This document shows positions 22,376-35,481 of a stretch of 64,000 nt of DNA, piece by piece. Position 1 is the stretch's first letter; the number at the start of each line of letters is the position of its first letter. This DNA comes from Anisodus tanguticus. Lineage: Eukaryota; Streptophyta; Magnoliopsida; Solanales; Solanaceae. The position numbers were made by a program, and so were the translations under genes. The stretch lies in NCBI GenBank assembly GCA_034509755.1, contig CM067555.1, forward strand, positions 6,952,142 to 7,016,141, in the 5' to 3' direction. The notes beneath the pieces are model-generated. The model saw only the letters and a program-made list of their open reading frames with translations. It had not been told where the DNA came from and did no database searches.

Positions 22376-23286
22376 TACTAAATCTTTTATTTAGATCTTG
22401 ATTTTTTTTTTCTCAACCCAATGATGTAGATTCGAGCAATTTAAAGGCATTCAAATTACATCTAAGTAGAGAAAGAAGCTAAGAAGAAAATAAAATATAT
22501 TTTTTTACTCCTAAACTTTAGAAATTAAATTTTACTGACACTTATATATCCCCTAATTTAATAAAAAGTGAAATTAAGAACACTGTGGGAGTATAAAATC
22601 AGATTCATGGGGTTGAGGTATATTCCACGCATGCGCCACATTATCAATTCATTAAAAAAAAAATTTTCACTTTTTTTTTCTTCACAACTTCTTACACTAA
22701 ACTCTTAAAAAAATTGTGGATCGAAAAAAATGGAGGAAAGAACAATCCCAGATCGGAAACAAGAACATTAAAATTACTTCCTCACCATCAATGAGAATAA
22801 GATTGTCAATCGGAAAAAGTGGAGATTTTGGCCGGAAATTTTTCCGGCCAACGTGGGTTGAAAACTTGAAACACAATAAATTTGAGAAAAAAAATCAAAA
22901 TGAATCTTTCTCTCCTTGGCTTTTACAAAAGGATCGAGAATTTTGATCTGTATTTTAACACACTGATGTTCGTATTTTCTCTAAGAATAAATTAGAAACT
23001 ATAGATCAGATTCTCAGTCATACTGCAATTTTAATACATAAACTCAGCCAATGCATTCCCAAAACGTGACTGAGCAAGTGGGACTAAATGTGATAAATGT
23101 AAAATAAAAATAAGCGAAATGTGAAATTAAGATAACTTCTACTTAAAAGCATAAAGGACCAAACTGTAAAGCGGACACTAACTCGTAACGACCCTCACTG
23201 TATCACTCGGCAAGCTAATGGTACTACTCCCTTCTGCAACTCATAGCGAGGTGATTGCTGGGGCATATCACTCAAGTTGACATACT
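22376..23286. other. Intergenic, no gene recognised
   Basis: AT-rich sequence. The only structure I see is an inverted repeat with 11-bp arms, TTGGCCGGAAA and its complement, at 22828-22851. A 76-codon frame over 22716-22946 is Lys/Ser-rich with no domain. Confidence 0.4.
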
Positions 23287-26200
23287 ATATTTCTTAGGGT
23301 TGTTCATAATAATCCGATCTGATCCGCGATCTGGTCAATCCGATCCGAAAAATTGGATATCCGATCCATTTTTTTCAATTTTGAATATTTCGGATCGGAT
23401 ATTCAAAAAAAATCGGATCAGATACGAATCACAATTATTTTAATTTTGGATATCCGAAATATCAGTTTTCATTGGGCTGCCTGCTACTTATCTCTGTTTT
23501 ATCTTTGGGCCGAGGAATAATATTTCGTTGGCCCAAATACTTCTGTGGCCCATCCGATCGCGGATCATTTTTTTATTACATTGTCTTCGACTTCAAGGGT
23601 TTTTTGGGAACTGAGAACTGAGAAGTTCACCTTCAGTCCTTCACCCACCGCACTCCATCAGAGATTTCTTCAGTATTTATCAGAGATTTCACTCCTATCG
23701 AGCTCGTGAGAAGTTCTTCTCCATTAATTTCTCAGATATATCCAGGTACATCAAGAGTAAATTTCGTCCTCCATTATCTAATTCATCTTTTTCTTCTATT
23801 TTGATTAACAAAAATTTTATTTCTTGCTGATTGGATATTCTGTAATTGGGTTGTTCAAGATACTAATTGTTGTTATGTGCGGGCTAAAATTAATAGTATT
23901 ATGTCTAAATCTGGGGCTTGGGGTCTAGGAGGAGATATTTGAGATAATTTATTGTATGATTTTCTCTGTTAGGTTGCGTGACTTGCTCGAATTGCTCGAA
24001 GGGCTAAGAAATTTTGGTAGGGCTGTCATTGAGTTTTTTTTCTTTGAGGTGATGATTTGGTTGGATTTATGAGTCGGTAATTTCAGTTCCTTTACCCTGA
24101 ATTTTTATGAATTTTTTTTAATTGTATAACCAACTTATTCAATTTGGTAAGTCTAATATGATATTAAAAAAATTAGACTAGAAAGAGATGATAATGTGAA
24201 TTTGCTTTGTTAAAGAATCTCAAAGAGATTTTCAGATATGTTTATTCAGTAACAGAAGGATTCTAGTGAGCTCTGCCACTGGATCTATTTGTTCGGTAGG
24301 ACTCTAGTTGCGATCCGTTTGTTGAAGATTTTCACTGTCAATATTTACATAACTGCTTCCTCCAAAATAAAAATACTTTCATTTGCATATATTCATTGTT
24401 CCTCATAACAGTGGTGTTTCGTTTGTTACCTCATTTTTGCTTGCACTGGATTCAGGTACAATGAGGTAATTTACTAATTTTTATTTTCTTTTGATTTTTC
24501 CATTAAAGATTGCTAATTTTATATTCAATAATGTAGTAATTTCAGTGGGAGCAATGATGACATAAAAGTGGATACAAACATTGATAATGTGTGCATATCT
24601 GATGATGATGAAGTGGCAAATGTGGAAGAAGAAGAAGTAGAGAAACGTTCGGCTCCACCAACTAAGAGAAAGAAAGACGTTCCTTCATTGTCCTCAAGCA
24701 AACAAAAAAAATCCCATTTACATCCTACTGTAAGTGGTAGCTCTTCTCATTCTCAACGTGTTAGGAAGAAAAAATCTAAATGATGGGTTCATTATGAAGA
24801 TACGAGTGATCCTGATGTGGCTAGGTGTAGTCATTGTGATGTATTGGTTGTGAAGTGACGAATAGTACTACTCCTTTAAGAAATCATGCTCAAAGATGTA
24901 AAAAATATCCTGCCAATTTAGATTTAAAGCAAAAGTTAATAGACTTTGAACCAAAAATAATTACTAAAGAAGATGGCTCTACTGAGATTGTGAATGTTCC
25001 AAAGTAGTGGGATTTTGATCAAGAATTCACTAGAAAAGCACTTGCTAGGATGGTAACTGTTGATGAGTTGCCTTTCATGTTTGTAGAGCGCGAAGGTTTT
25101 CGATATTTTTGTAAGGCAATAAATCCTGCTTTTGTTGTGCCTTCACGTGCTACTATAACAAGAGATTGTTATAAGTTGTTCATTGAGGAAAGAAAAATAT
25201 TACAAGATTGTTTTAGAGGTCTATCTTCTAGGATTTGTCTCACAACTGATACATGGACTTCTGGAGAAAAATTTGAGTTATATGTGTCTCACCACTCATT
25301 TTATTGATGAAAATTGGAAGTTGCATAAAAAGATTATTAAGTTTTGTCCAATTGCCGGCCATAGTAGGGAAATCATTGGTAGGGCGGTTGAAAATGTTTG
25401 AATGAATCGGGGATTAAGAGAATATTGACTGTGACTGTGGATAATGCTAGCTCAAATGATCTAGCTATTCAATATTTGAAAAGAAGAATGAACCATCCTC
25501 AAACTAGTGTTTTAAATGGTGATTATTTACATATGAGATGTGTTGCTCATATACTGAATTTGGTTGTGAGATGGACTGAAAGATCTTGCTAGTTCCATAG
25601 TGAAAATCTGTGGTAGTGTGAGATATGTTAGATCTTCTCCTGCTAGACTTCAGAAATTTAAAGCTTGTGCACATGAAGAGAGTTTGGAAACTAAGAGTCT
25701 CGTGTGTTTAGATGTTGATACGAGATGGAATTTGACTTATTTGATGCTTGAATCCGCCATGAAATTCAAAAAGGATTTTACTAACTTGCACTCTCGAGAT
25801 AATGCATGTGTTAGAGAGCTTAGAAAATTTGGTGGTAAGCCGGGTGAAAATGATTGGAATAAAGTTAATGTGCTTTTGCCATTTTTGCAAATATTTTATG
25901 ATGCCACTTTGAGGTTGTCCGGGTCTCGCTATGTGACTGCAAATTCTTAGGTGCATGATGCATTTGGTGTTGGAACTATGCTTTCACAGTATTGTGAGGA
26001 TGAGGATGAAGGCATAAGAAACATGGCCCGACAAATGAAATTGAAACATGCCAAATATTGGGGGAATGTCAACAATCTCAATATTTTAATGTTTGTTGCA
26101 TTAGTCCTTGATTCAAGACGTAAGTTGAGTTATATTGATTGGGTTGTAGAATCTTCTTATGGGGGTGAACAAGGTAGCCTCTTATCTCTAAAAATAAGAG

Positions 26201-26500
26201 TCACTTTGCCTGATTTGTTTGCTTCTTATGTTTCTTTCGTACCTTCATAAAAAAACAAAGGGAAAGAATCAAGTTCTTCTTCCTCTACAACTAATTTGAA
26301 TAATGATGGGATTGGACAAAAGAAGAGAGTCATGGATTTTGAACAATTCATGACTCTTAAATATCAAAGGGAAAAGGGTGGTGTGGAAACTAGTGAGAGG
26401 AAAAATGACTTGGAAAAATATTTGAGTAATGATTGTGAGCATAATGATGCGAACTTTGATATTTTACAATGGTGGAAGGATAGAACTAAGACATATCCCA

Positions 26501-27977
26501 TGTTGGTACTCTATGGTACTTTATAAAGTAGTACGGGAAGTAAGTAACTATTACAAATGTTCGAAAGGATAGATAAACGGTCAATCTTCAAAACTGCCGT
26601 AAGCTTGTTGTGTCTTGAATCTTGATAACCTTGCAAGACCAATGTTGAGAACTGCCGCAAGCTTGTTGTGTCTTGAATCTTAATATCCTGAAATCAAGAA
26701 ACAACTAAATCGGATGGTTACAACGTTGTGTGTTGAGTCGAGGAATGCCCTCTTGTCCTTAAGACAAGATTGCCCCGTATATATGCTTTTACGTTAGCGG
26801 GCAATAGTCTCCCAAGATAAAACAACACTTTAATCTCAACGCTACAAAGCCAATAGGTTGAGCCTGGCGAAGAAAACAAATATGACTCGACTTGCTGAAG
26901 ATATGGAATAGGAAGGAAGAGTTTCTCTTTACTCTTCTCTTTTGTCTCTGTGTATATAGTGTGTCTCTGTAGTGTATATCTTGTGTATATGAGGGTGTTT
27001 ACTCACTGTTTTTCCACACAGTTTTGCTCACTGTTTTGTGGTCTGTTTGAGCTATTTTCGTGACTGTTTTTATGTTGTTTTTCAGTCTGTTTTTGTGTGC
27101 CTTTTTCGTCTATATTTCTGTCACATAATTGAGCCAAAAGAAGCTCAATATATAGAATGGAGGAGGGGCTAAACAACTGCCCAAAACATGGCTATTAATG
27201 GCCATTAGGAGGGCATTAAACAACCAAGTTATGGATATAAATGGCCATCAAGAGGGGCTGAATTATGGACATGAAGGAGGGTGATAAAGGAGGAGTTAAT
27301 CAGTCAAGTAATGACTGATTAATGCCTCAAAAAACAGTCCCAACGGTAGGCTTTCTGCCTTCCGTCACCTTCCTAGAAACTCTGGGGACCAAACTGTAAA
27401 TATTGAAACATCAGGGACCAAACTGTATATATAAAAGAATTCAGGTCCACATTGTACATATGAAACTTCATGGATCAAACTGTACATCTGGCAGAGTTCT
27501 CTGGTCCAAAAATATAATATAAGAAAGTCCCCACAGCCCACGACCCATCACCCACGACCCATGAACTCGAGAACCCAGAACTCGGAACCGTATGGGACGG
27601 GCGGGTGGCAGCGGCGCGCGTGTGGGCTTAGCCTTGAACCCAAGCACATCTAGGTCTTCCCTCCTTTAAACACATGACCCTTGGGGTCCCAAACCCTTTA
27701 CCAATTAGAGACTTATATAGAGAGTAATTCTTTCTATTCCCATCGATGTGGTAGATTTGTCCCACACCACATTTCCATGTCTCAAACACCTTACTTCGTG
27801 GATCAATATCTCTTTCATTTCTCAACGAAATTAGACGATTCTTGGCCATTCGGTCATCTACTCACTTCGTAGATCATGCATGTGCGAAGAGACAAGGTCT
27901 CCAACATGCGGAACACTAGTGTTTAATTCATCAAAGATGGGTGGGCGCATCTCACCGCCAAAGGCTAATTTCCAACA
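26501..27977 (-). repeat. 3' LTR of the nested copia element, 1477 bp
   Basis: It closely matches 31897-33259 along its whole length. It is longer because it keeps extra copies of a CCAAACTGTA-type tandem motif (27385-27510) and a longer GTGTATAT-rich stretch (26945-26995). Confidence 0.92.
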
Positions 27978-28799
27978 ATCCCCTCTATGAAAGAGAGATT
28001 GTGGCGCACACACAAGGTGCCTACATTTCACAATCTTTCGGCGAAAAGATATTGCATCGGGGAGAGGTAGCTTTCGCTTTGAACCTTCCCTAGTTGAATA
28101 CCATCGGACTTACTTACTGCGCGGTGAACGTGATGTCTTGAACCGTCAGTGTTTAGTGTAAGCCAAGACAACGATATCAACACAATAACTCTTCTTATTC
28201 ATTTTCCTTCTTACATTTCTGTCCGTTGTGGCCATGGACACACTTGGATTCTTAAGTGCGTTCATTTGAGGCGGCCATCCTCGCACTTAAATAGGTGATC
28301 TCCTATAAGGTATCCTGCTATATCCCACTTCTCAAGTGTTAGGAATCATTAAAAGTTTCCCCAACCTTAACCTCAACCGTTTGAGGATCTTTTAAAGGTT
28401 TGGAAGCTTAACCTTTACCCACCATGCATGCAACACTTTAATGTCTATCGCAGGAACAACTTTGGATTCATGTTTCCGTACAGAAATCATCATCCGAAGT
28501 GCTTCTTGCTTCCACCGAAGCGCTCAACTGAACTTTTTGCCGCCTAGTTTTCCCATTGAACCAAATTCTTGGGATATCCAATCAGTATGGTTGGGTTTCC
28601 ACCGCAAAGGTTCGTATTGTTTGGGTTTTAAGCCAATTCCCCTAGACAGTGCGAGAACACTTGATCTCCGGGTAGTCCCTTAGTTAGTAAACAAGGATGT
28701 GACACCCGTGATGATCAATCGCCATACGGTCTTATGTCTCCGACGGATCCCGACAGATATGTCCAGACGCCGTCATCCGTGTCCTTCCCGAAGCCGACC

Positions 28800-31700
28800 G
28801 GCTAGCCACGATGTATAACTGCGCCGAAGGCACGGGTTTCTCCCAATAAGGGACGTCCTCTAAGGAGTCATGAAGTTACTCAACTTCTTTTATGCTTTGT
28901 ATAAAGCGATAAACTCCGATTCCATCATGAATAGGCCGATGCAAGTTTGCTTAGAGGTTTTTCTAAGAACCACCATACACATTTACTTGTGGCTTTGGTG
29001 TTCTTCAGATCTGATGTCCAGTTTACATCGTTGTGTTCTCCCAGAACCGCTGGACATCCAGAATACTATAATCTGTAGTTAAGCGAATAATTCAGATATC
29101 GTCATATCCGACTTAACGTCTTCTACCGATCATGTATTAAAATCATCAGTGAACCTTAGTTCAACTGATCTGCTTTGAAGGCCGATACCAGGTCGGTTGT
29201 AGTGTGTACAATACATTGAACTACACATGACCTGAGCATATCGCTCCTTGTCTATGGGTGCACCATGATTCCAATCGGTTCTATGATTCATATCCATTGG
29301 TGGCTTCAACGAGACTCGTCAACTATCGACCGTCCGTTAGATGTCTTAGAAATTCAATTCCTAAGATGTCATCTGTGATACCCATATATTTCATATCGAG
29401 ATTTTATTTCAATATGACTTTTACTTTCAGACTGTTGATTCTCCAACTGTTGGCATTCTAACTTCAGAGTCAATGTTTCTGTGGTCAGATTCATTGTGTC
29501 TGTTTTATCTGAAACTTTCAGGACCAAAATGTAAACATTTCAGGGACCAAAATGAAAGTTCAGGAAGAAGTCCAACTGTCCAGTAAACCAACACTAATCC
29601 TCTTCTTCCAACTCTCCGTTTGGGAAGGCTATTTCAACATCCATGCCACGCAAGACTGCAATGGCCCCGGATGTTAAGCTACTCATAGGGGAGCACATCT
29701 TACAACCCAAAGGTTCTTTTCCCGGAGGAAGATCAACCATTACACAAGTATGGTTCTATATGATGGAATATATTTCTCTCTTTAGCTTCTTTCCAAAGCA
29801 GCGCTTTTGGAGATAACAATTATTTGTTAATTGTCCATGGTTCATTCTCAACCATACACGCTAGAAGGTATGGAACAAGTCTTTGTCCCCTCTTTGCTCC
29901 TTCTTAGTTCAACATCTAGAATCCCTGAGTTCTGTAGATCTGGAATATTAAGTTCCGGATAGCCAGCAACTTTCGAGTCCTGTAGATACAGAACGTCTAG
30001 TTCCGGACAATCAGGCCCTCGTGGGTTCTTGTTAACCTTGAGCAATTACTCATTTTTCCTTTTTCAAGGAAAGTTATCTTCAAAGAATTCAGCATTCTTC
30101 GACACCAAGAGGCGATCAGCACTATTGTTATTTGCAGATCCAGTGGATATGCAATCTACAGTCTTAGGTACAACTTGACCTGTTTCAGTATTCCAACTTT
30201 TACCAAGCCACCCCACATAATTCGGGCGTAGGACTTTGCGCATGGCTAACACTGTTGGACTGAAGTGAGAAATGAACAGTCGTTTAATGAACGATGCTTC
30301 ACATTTTCCCCCTCTATCACTACGAATTTCTCAATCCGTAGGCTTAATTGATTTTCAACTTCTGTTTTGTAGCGCTTATCCGCTTCAACAACTTCATCTT
30401 TGCTTTTCAACAAACAAAGGATTCCATACGTTGTACCATCATCAATGAAGATCACAATATACTTGTCTCCCCCTATATTTTGTATAAACTTCAAATCACC
30501 CAAGTAGGTGTGACTAAGTTCTAGAGGAGCGGTGCTTCTTTCGCTATTCCCTTTGACGAAATTTGGAAAGGTGATTTTGCCTCTTCGCCTACCTCACATT
30601 TATTTTGAGGGTTTATGTCGACAGAAGGCAACAATCTCAACATCGTTAGCTTTTGAATGACTTGCTATTTAACTTTTCTTAATCTATGATGACATAGATG
30701 CACGGATTACAAATATATCATTCATTTGACTACATACATACTGTACCATTCTTAGTTATTACAGACCTGTTGGACTAGTCTCAAACCAGCTTGACCAACA
30801 ACGTCCCTTAAACCAAGTTAGGGACATATATCACCTCATCTTAGAGTGATCCCAATCCCTGAAGTCCTATTGAGGACAACCTCTCCAACCCCTTCTACTT
30901 TAGAGGTGGCGTTGCTTCACATGAACAACCTCTTGCCCGTGGTTAGGGCGTAGCCGGATCATATGTGATCTAGATACTCTGGCCCATTCCAGTTGCTTTG
31001 GCAGACTGAGTGTCCAATTTCTTTTCTGCCTTTCTTTAGGCCTTCGGATCATTTAAGACCTGGAAACTCTAGCCCACCACACTAGGTGTCCATTACTTTT
31101 CCTATGAAATGAATTCGGCCCCACTCCAGTTGCCCGGAGGCTTTATATGACTGAGTGTCCAATATCATCATATCAAAGGAATTTTGGCCCACTCCAGTCG
31201 CTCGGAGGCTTTATATGACTGAGTGTCCAATATCATTCTATGATGGAACTTATCCCAAATAGTGTGACAGGCTCAACGTCTTTAACTTTTAGACTTCTTC
31301 CGTTATGATTGGTGCCCAGATAATTCTTTGCGCTTACTTAAGAGTGGTAACAGTTTTCGCACAGTTAGTGGATCTTTCTCTATCGTATGTGCGAACATAC
31401 TTTACACACTTTTAATAATCACACTTAAAAGAACGGATCTTTTTAAGTTGTTTACAAAATCCAATCTTTAAACGGGAAAGAAAAAGAGATTAAACTTCTG
31501 ATTTTTAAAGCATAAGGAATATAAATTAATTATATATTCCTCCTTACTTTAACCAATTTTCAATCAGAAATCATTTAATCGTTATTCTTGACAAGTAAGA
31601 AAAATACTTATCCCAATTTCGGATTCTTTGTCTGGGACAGATATAGGCCTTCTGCTGCAAGATAGAACCACATCTTCAATCTTCTCCTCTTGTCCCAGTT

Positions 31701-31860
31701 GACATCCTCAGTCTATCGTGAGCGCTTGTTCCCACCACTCTCGGGAGCGGTGACACCATGAACATGTTGAACTTCAACAATATCATCATCACTGTCTTCA
31801 ACTGGAAAACCACAGCCATATCCAGATTTGGTCACACAACTTTTGACCGACATCTTTCGA
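28800..31860 (-). pseudogene. Decayed copia gag-pol of the nested element
   Basis: On the minus strand: a short gag-like start MSVKSCVTKSGYGCGFPVED near 31857; an integrase zinc and core region around 30640-30250 with GDLKFIQNIGGDKYIVIFID, VENQL and a VVPKTVDCI block; the linker ELRRSKEGTKT near 29920; the reverse transcriptase start MDVEIAFPNGELEEED near 29640-29600; and RNase H with MESEFIAL near 28920. Most of gag and most of reverse transcriptase, including the YVDD region, are missing, and stops are frequent. The element is non-autonomous. Confidence 0.75.
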
Positions 31861-31896
31861 ACACTAATAGTTATACGGGGCAATCTTGTCTTAAGT

Positions 31897-33259
31897 TGTT
31901 GGTACTCTATGGTACTTTATAAAGCAGTACGAGAAGTAAGTAACTATTACAGATGTTCGAAAGGATAGATAAACGGTCAATCTTCAAAACTGCCGCAAGC
32001 TTGTTGTGTCTTGAATCTTGATAACCTTGCAAGACCAATGTTGAGAACTGCCGCAAGCTTGTTGTGTCTTGAATCTTGATATCCTGAAATCAAGAAACAA
32101 CTAAATCTGGATGGTTACAACGTTGTGTGTTGAGTCGAGGAATGCCCTCTGTCCTTAAGACAAGATTGCCCCGTATATATGCTTTTACGTTAGCGGGCAA
32201 TAGTCTCCCAAGATAAAACAACACTTTAATCTCAACGCTACAAAGCCAATAGGTTGAGCCTGGCGAAGAAAACAAATATGACTCGACTTGCTGAAGATAT
32301 GGAATAGGAAGGAAGAGTTTCTCTTTACTCTTCTCTTTTGTCTCTGTGTATATACTGTGTATATGAAGGTGTTTACTCACTGTTTTTCCACACAGTTTTG
32401 CTCACTGTTTTGTGGTCTGTTTGAGCTATTTTCGTGACTGTTTTTATGTTGTTTTTCAGTCTGTTTTTGTGTGCCTTTTTCGTCTATATTTATGTCACTC
32501 AATTGAGCCAAAGGAAGCTCAATATATAGTATGGAGGAGGGGCTAAACAACTGCCCAAAACATGGCTGTTAATGGCCATTAGGAGGGCATTAAACAACCA
32601 AGTTATGGATGTAAATGACCATCAAGAGGGGCTGAATTATGGACATGAAGGAGGGTGATAAATGAGGAGTTAATCAGCCAAGTAATGGCTGATTAATGCC
32701 TCAAAAACTCCCAACGGTAGGCTTTTCGCCTTCCGTCACCTTCCCGGAAACTCTGGGGACCAAACTGTATATATTGAAACTTCACGGACCAAACTGTACA
32801 TAATATTAGAAAGTCCCCACAGCCCACGGCCCAAGACCCGTGAACCCGAGAACTCGGAACCGGACCGGACTGGACGGGCGGGCGGCGGCGGCGCGCGTAT
32901 GGGCTTAGCCTTGAACCCAAGCACATCTAGGTCTTCCCTCCTTTAAACACATGGGATACCTCTTGGGGTCCCAAACCTTTTACCAATTAGAGACTTATAT
33001 AGAGAGCAATTCTTCATATTCCCACCGATGTGGTAGATTTGTCCCACACCACATTTTCATGTCTCAAACACCTTACTTCGTGGACCAATATCTCTTTCAT
33101 TTCTCAACGAAATTAGACGATTCTTGGCCCTACGGTCATCTACTCACTTCGTAGATCATGCATGTGCGAAGAGACAAGGTCTCCAACATGCGGAACACTA
33201 GTGTTTAATTCATCAAAGATGGGTGGACGCATCTCCCCGCCAAAGGCTAATTTCCAACA
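31897..33259 (-). repeat. 5' LTR of the nested copia element, 1363 bp
   Basis: It is the promoter-side LTR in the element's own orientation. CTATATATTGAGC on the minus strand near 32520-32533 is a candidate TATA box. It is shorter than its partner through losses in tandem-repeat stretches. Confidence 0.9.
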
Positions 33260-34208
33260 TCCCATCCTTTAACTCATGGCTCGGGCTGTACTTGCTATAT
33301 ATGTATCTACTGTTGCTTCGAAGAGTGCTTTTAGCACCGGAGGACGTGTGCTTGATTCATTCCGTACCTCTTTGACTCCAAGAATGGCGGAGGATATTAT
33401 ATGTGCTCAAGATTGGCTTCGAACTTCTCACAAGCCTCTTGTGATAGAGGAAAGTTTGCTTGAGTTGGAGAATATGGAAGATGGTTAGTTTTATCTCAAT
33501 TATTTTTAAAATATATTATTATATTTGTATTTTTGTTTACTTAATGCTAATACAATCTTTTTCCTTGTGATACTTGTTTTATAGGTATGAAGATTTGACT
33601 ATGGAGCAACCAACAATTGATCTTGATGAGTCGTTGGATACTTTTGAATGATGTAATAGTCTACTAGACTTATGAGCTATTTTGCATGGTGGTGAAACTC
33701 TATGGGATTTTAATTTGTGAACTTTATTTGTATTGGTGTATTAATTTGGATGTTGTACATTGGATGTTTTAGCTAGTAGTTAATGTATTGGACATTGCAC
33801 CTATAAAGTTCTACTTTCCATTTTGGAGTTTTACTATTGCACCTATAAATGTCGGATATCCGGTTATCTGATCCGAAATTTCGGATATCCGAAATTTTCA
33901 GATCGAATTCGGATCATAATTGTACCGATCCGAAATTTTGGATCGGATTGAATAATCTGAAATGAACAGCCTACTATTTCTTACGTAATACATAATTGTA
34001 CTTAGTTGACCGAGTTTACTTAATAAATAAAAGAAATTCAAGTATCTATTGAAATTAATTCCATCTAATTTAGTATATTTCTTGGTATAATGTTAGCAAA
34101 AAAACATTTTATCTTATTTGTATTCAAAATTTATCAAGACTTGAAGGCCTGAACACGGATTCTTGAATTTTAGAAAATTTGATACACTGAAAATCAAATA
34201 GTGTAGTA

Positions 34209-34449
34209 CTCCCTCCGTTTACTTTTACTTGTTCATTACTGACTTTGTACATTCTTCAAGAAATAATAAATAAAGTGTATAATTTATCATGATACTCATA
34301 TTAATTGGTACATAGTTTAATGGATTTGAAAAATAATTTAAAATGACTAATTAATACTATGGTAAACAGAAAAATAGAAATTATCTTTTTTTGATATGCT
34401 AAAAAAAAAAGTGAATCTATATTGAACAAGTAAAGGTGAACGGAGTGAG
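34209..34449. mobile_element. Stowaway-type MITE
   Basis: Starts CTCCCTCCGTTTACTTTTAC and ends AAGGTGAACGGAGTGAG with TA on both sides; 241 bp. The ends are well-conserved inverted repeats. Confidence 0.88.
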
Positions 34450-35350
34450 TAATACTCTATTTGTCTCATTTTTTATGATATTTTTCGTTTTTGAAATATG
34501 TGCAAGAAAGTATGACACATTTGTATATTTAAAAATTCAGACGTTCTTATCTATTACTGCTCGCTCATTTTGATTCTCGAAAATATTTCAGATTCCATGA
34601 TTATAGTTTCTACTCCCTTAGATCTTACTTGAAACTGATACTTGCACCAAATATCTAATGTAACAGCTTGCCTTTGTTGCGTTCTATATCTTGAGGTTAT
34701 GCTTGGAACTTGAAACAAGAGGAAACGAAATAAATTGAATTGCTAGGAAGTTGAAGCTTAAGTTTCAGAATTCAGATTAAACTCAAAATCAATTGATATT
34801 ACTATTCCAAAGTGCAGCGGATAGGGCCAAAAGCAAAAAAATAATGAAGTCTTTGTCTACTGAAGTGATCAGCTTGGTCTGGAACTGGAAAGGAAGATAT
34901 AAAAAAGGTAATCCGGTAATAGTAGACTAGGAAGGTGCGGGTATCAGAACTAAGAGTTCATTGTAATTGTTGAGAATATAATCAAATATTAAAAGTGTGT
35001 TCTATCTAACAGTTTAAACTTTTAGATTTAAATTTCATGGGTGGATCAACTTTTAAGATGTTTAGTATTGAATTCATTGTAATGTTAAAATTATGGGTTT
35101 GGATAAAATATTTGTTGAGATTTTATTAGATATTTAAATCCTAGATAGGAAGATGCGGATGTCGAGGATTAAAGTAGATGGTTAGTAGGTAACATAGGGT
35201 TGTCGTACTTGCAGTCGTATGATCTAGGTAGTCACGTAATTTCTTTTTTGCCAACGTGTATTGGTATCTATTACTATATTTATTTTGCACATTTGTTATT
35301 TTATTGTCTCTTCTTTTTTCCTATATTTATGCATCATGTACATTTTTTTT

Positions 35351-35481
35351 GAGCGAATGTCTATCGGAAACAACCTCTCTATCCTGTAAAGGTAGAGATA
35401 AAGTCTGCGTATATCCTAACATCTCCATACCTCACTTGTGAGATTATGCTTCTATGTTATTGTTACTATTATTGTTGTTCA
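35351..35481 (+). mobile_element. TS-type SINE fragment
   Basis: It carries TCTATCGGAAACAACCTCTC, GGTAGAGATAAAGTCTGCG, a decayed ACTTGTGAGATTATGC block and a TTGTTGTTC tail. No clear target duplication. The head is missing. Confidence 0.7.

Larger units (their letters stand above)
26501..33259 (-). mobile_element. Ty1-copia LTR retrotransposon, 6.76 kb, nested in the hAT transposase
   Basis: Two LTRs (26501-27977 and 31897-33259) with TGTTGG...CCAACA ends flank about 3.9 kb of internal sequence. The 5-bp duplication TCCCA borders both sides (26496-26500 and 33260-33264). Coding remnants and a purine tract (AGAGGGGAT on the minus strand next to 27977) show it reads on the minus strand, so its 5' LTR is the right-hand one. 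The insertion falls between the codons for TYP and the rest of the hATC block. The internal genes are decayed, so it was probably mobilised by proteins of a relative. Confidence 0.92.
24568..33652 (+). pseudogene. Broken hAT transposase (BED finger, RNase H-like core, hATC dimerisation domain)
   Basis: Recognisable parts in order: an acidic then basic N-terminus (24568-24780); a BED zinc finger, CSHCDVL...LRNHAQRC (about 24825-24900); a central segment PFMFVEREGFRYFCKAINP (25068-25125); LTTDTWTSGEKFELY (about 25240-25280) with the first catalytic Asp region; TVTVDNASSND and MRCVAHILNLVV (25425-25570); LDVDTRWNLTYLML (about 25710-25750); a DUF4413-like stretch to 26250; and FDILQWWKDRTKTYPML (about 26455-26503). 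After the copia insertion the hATC domain resumes with MARAVLAIYVSTVASKSAFS (from about 33276). Stops and frameshifts at about 24781, 24855, 25005, 25303, 25401, 25950 and 26250 show it was inactive independently of the insertion. A last short exon may lie at 33585-33652. Confidence 0.88.
23295..33973 (+). mobile_element. hAT transposon (about 3.9 kb) carrying a nested copia element
   Basis: Left end TAGGGTTGTTCAT, right end ATGAACAGCCTA, inverted. Flanks ATATTTCT (23287-23294) and CTATTTCT (33974-33981) agree at 7 of 8. Both subterminal regions (23320-23460 and 33850-33960) are crowded with short GGATCGGAT and GGATATCCGA motifs in both orientations, as expected of transposase binding sites. 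Between lies a transposase gene, so this was an autonomous-type element. It is split by the LTR retrotransposon at 26501-33259; without that it is about 3.9 kb, a normal size. Confidence 0.85.

Noticed and set aside
22828..22851. Short GC-rich inverted repeat as a terminator or operator
   Set aside because: An 11-bp-arm palindrome in plant intergenic DNA with no neighbouring transcript; chance is adequate.
27628..27872. Frames on both strands of the copia LTR, repeated at 32951-33154
   Set aside because: They are duplicated because they lie in the LTRs; no domain is present.
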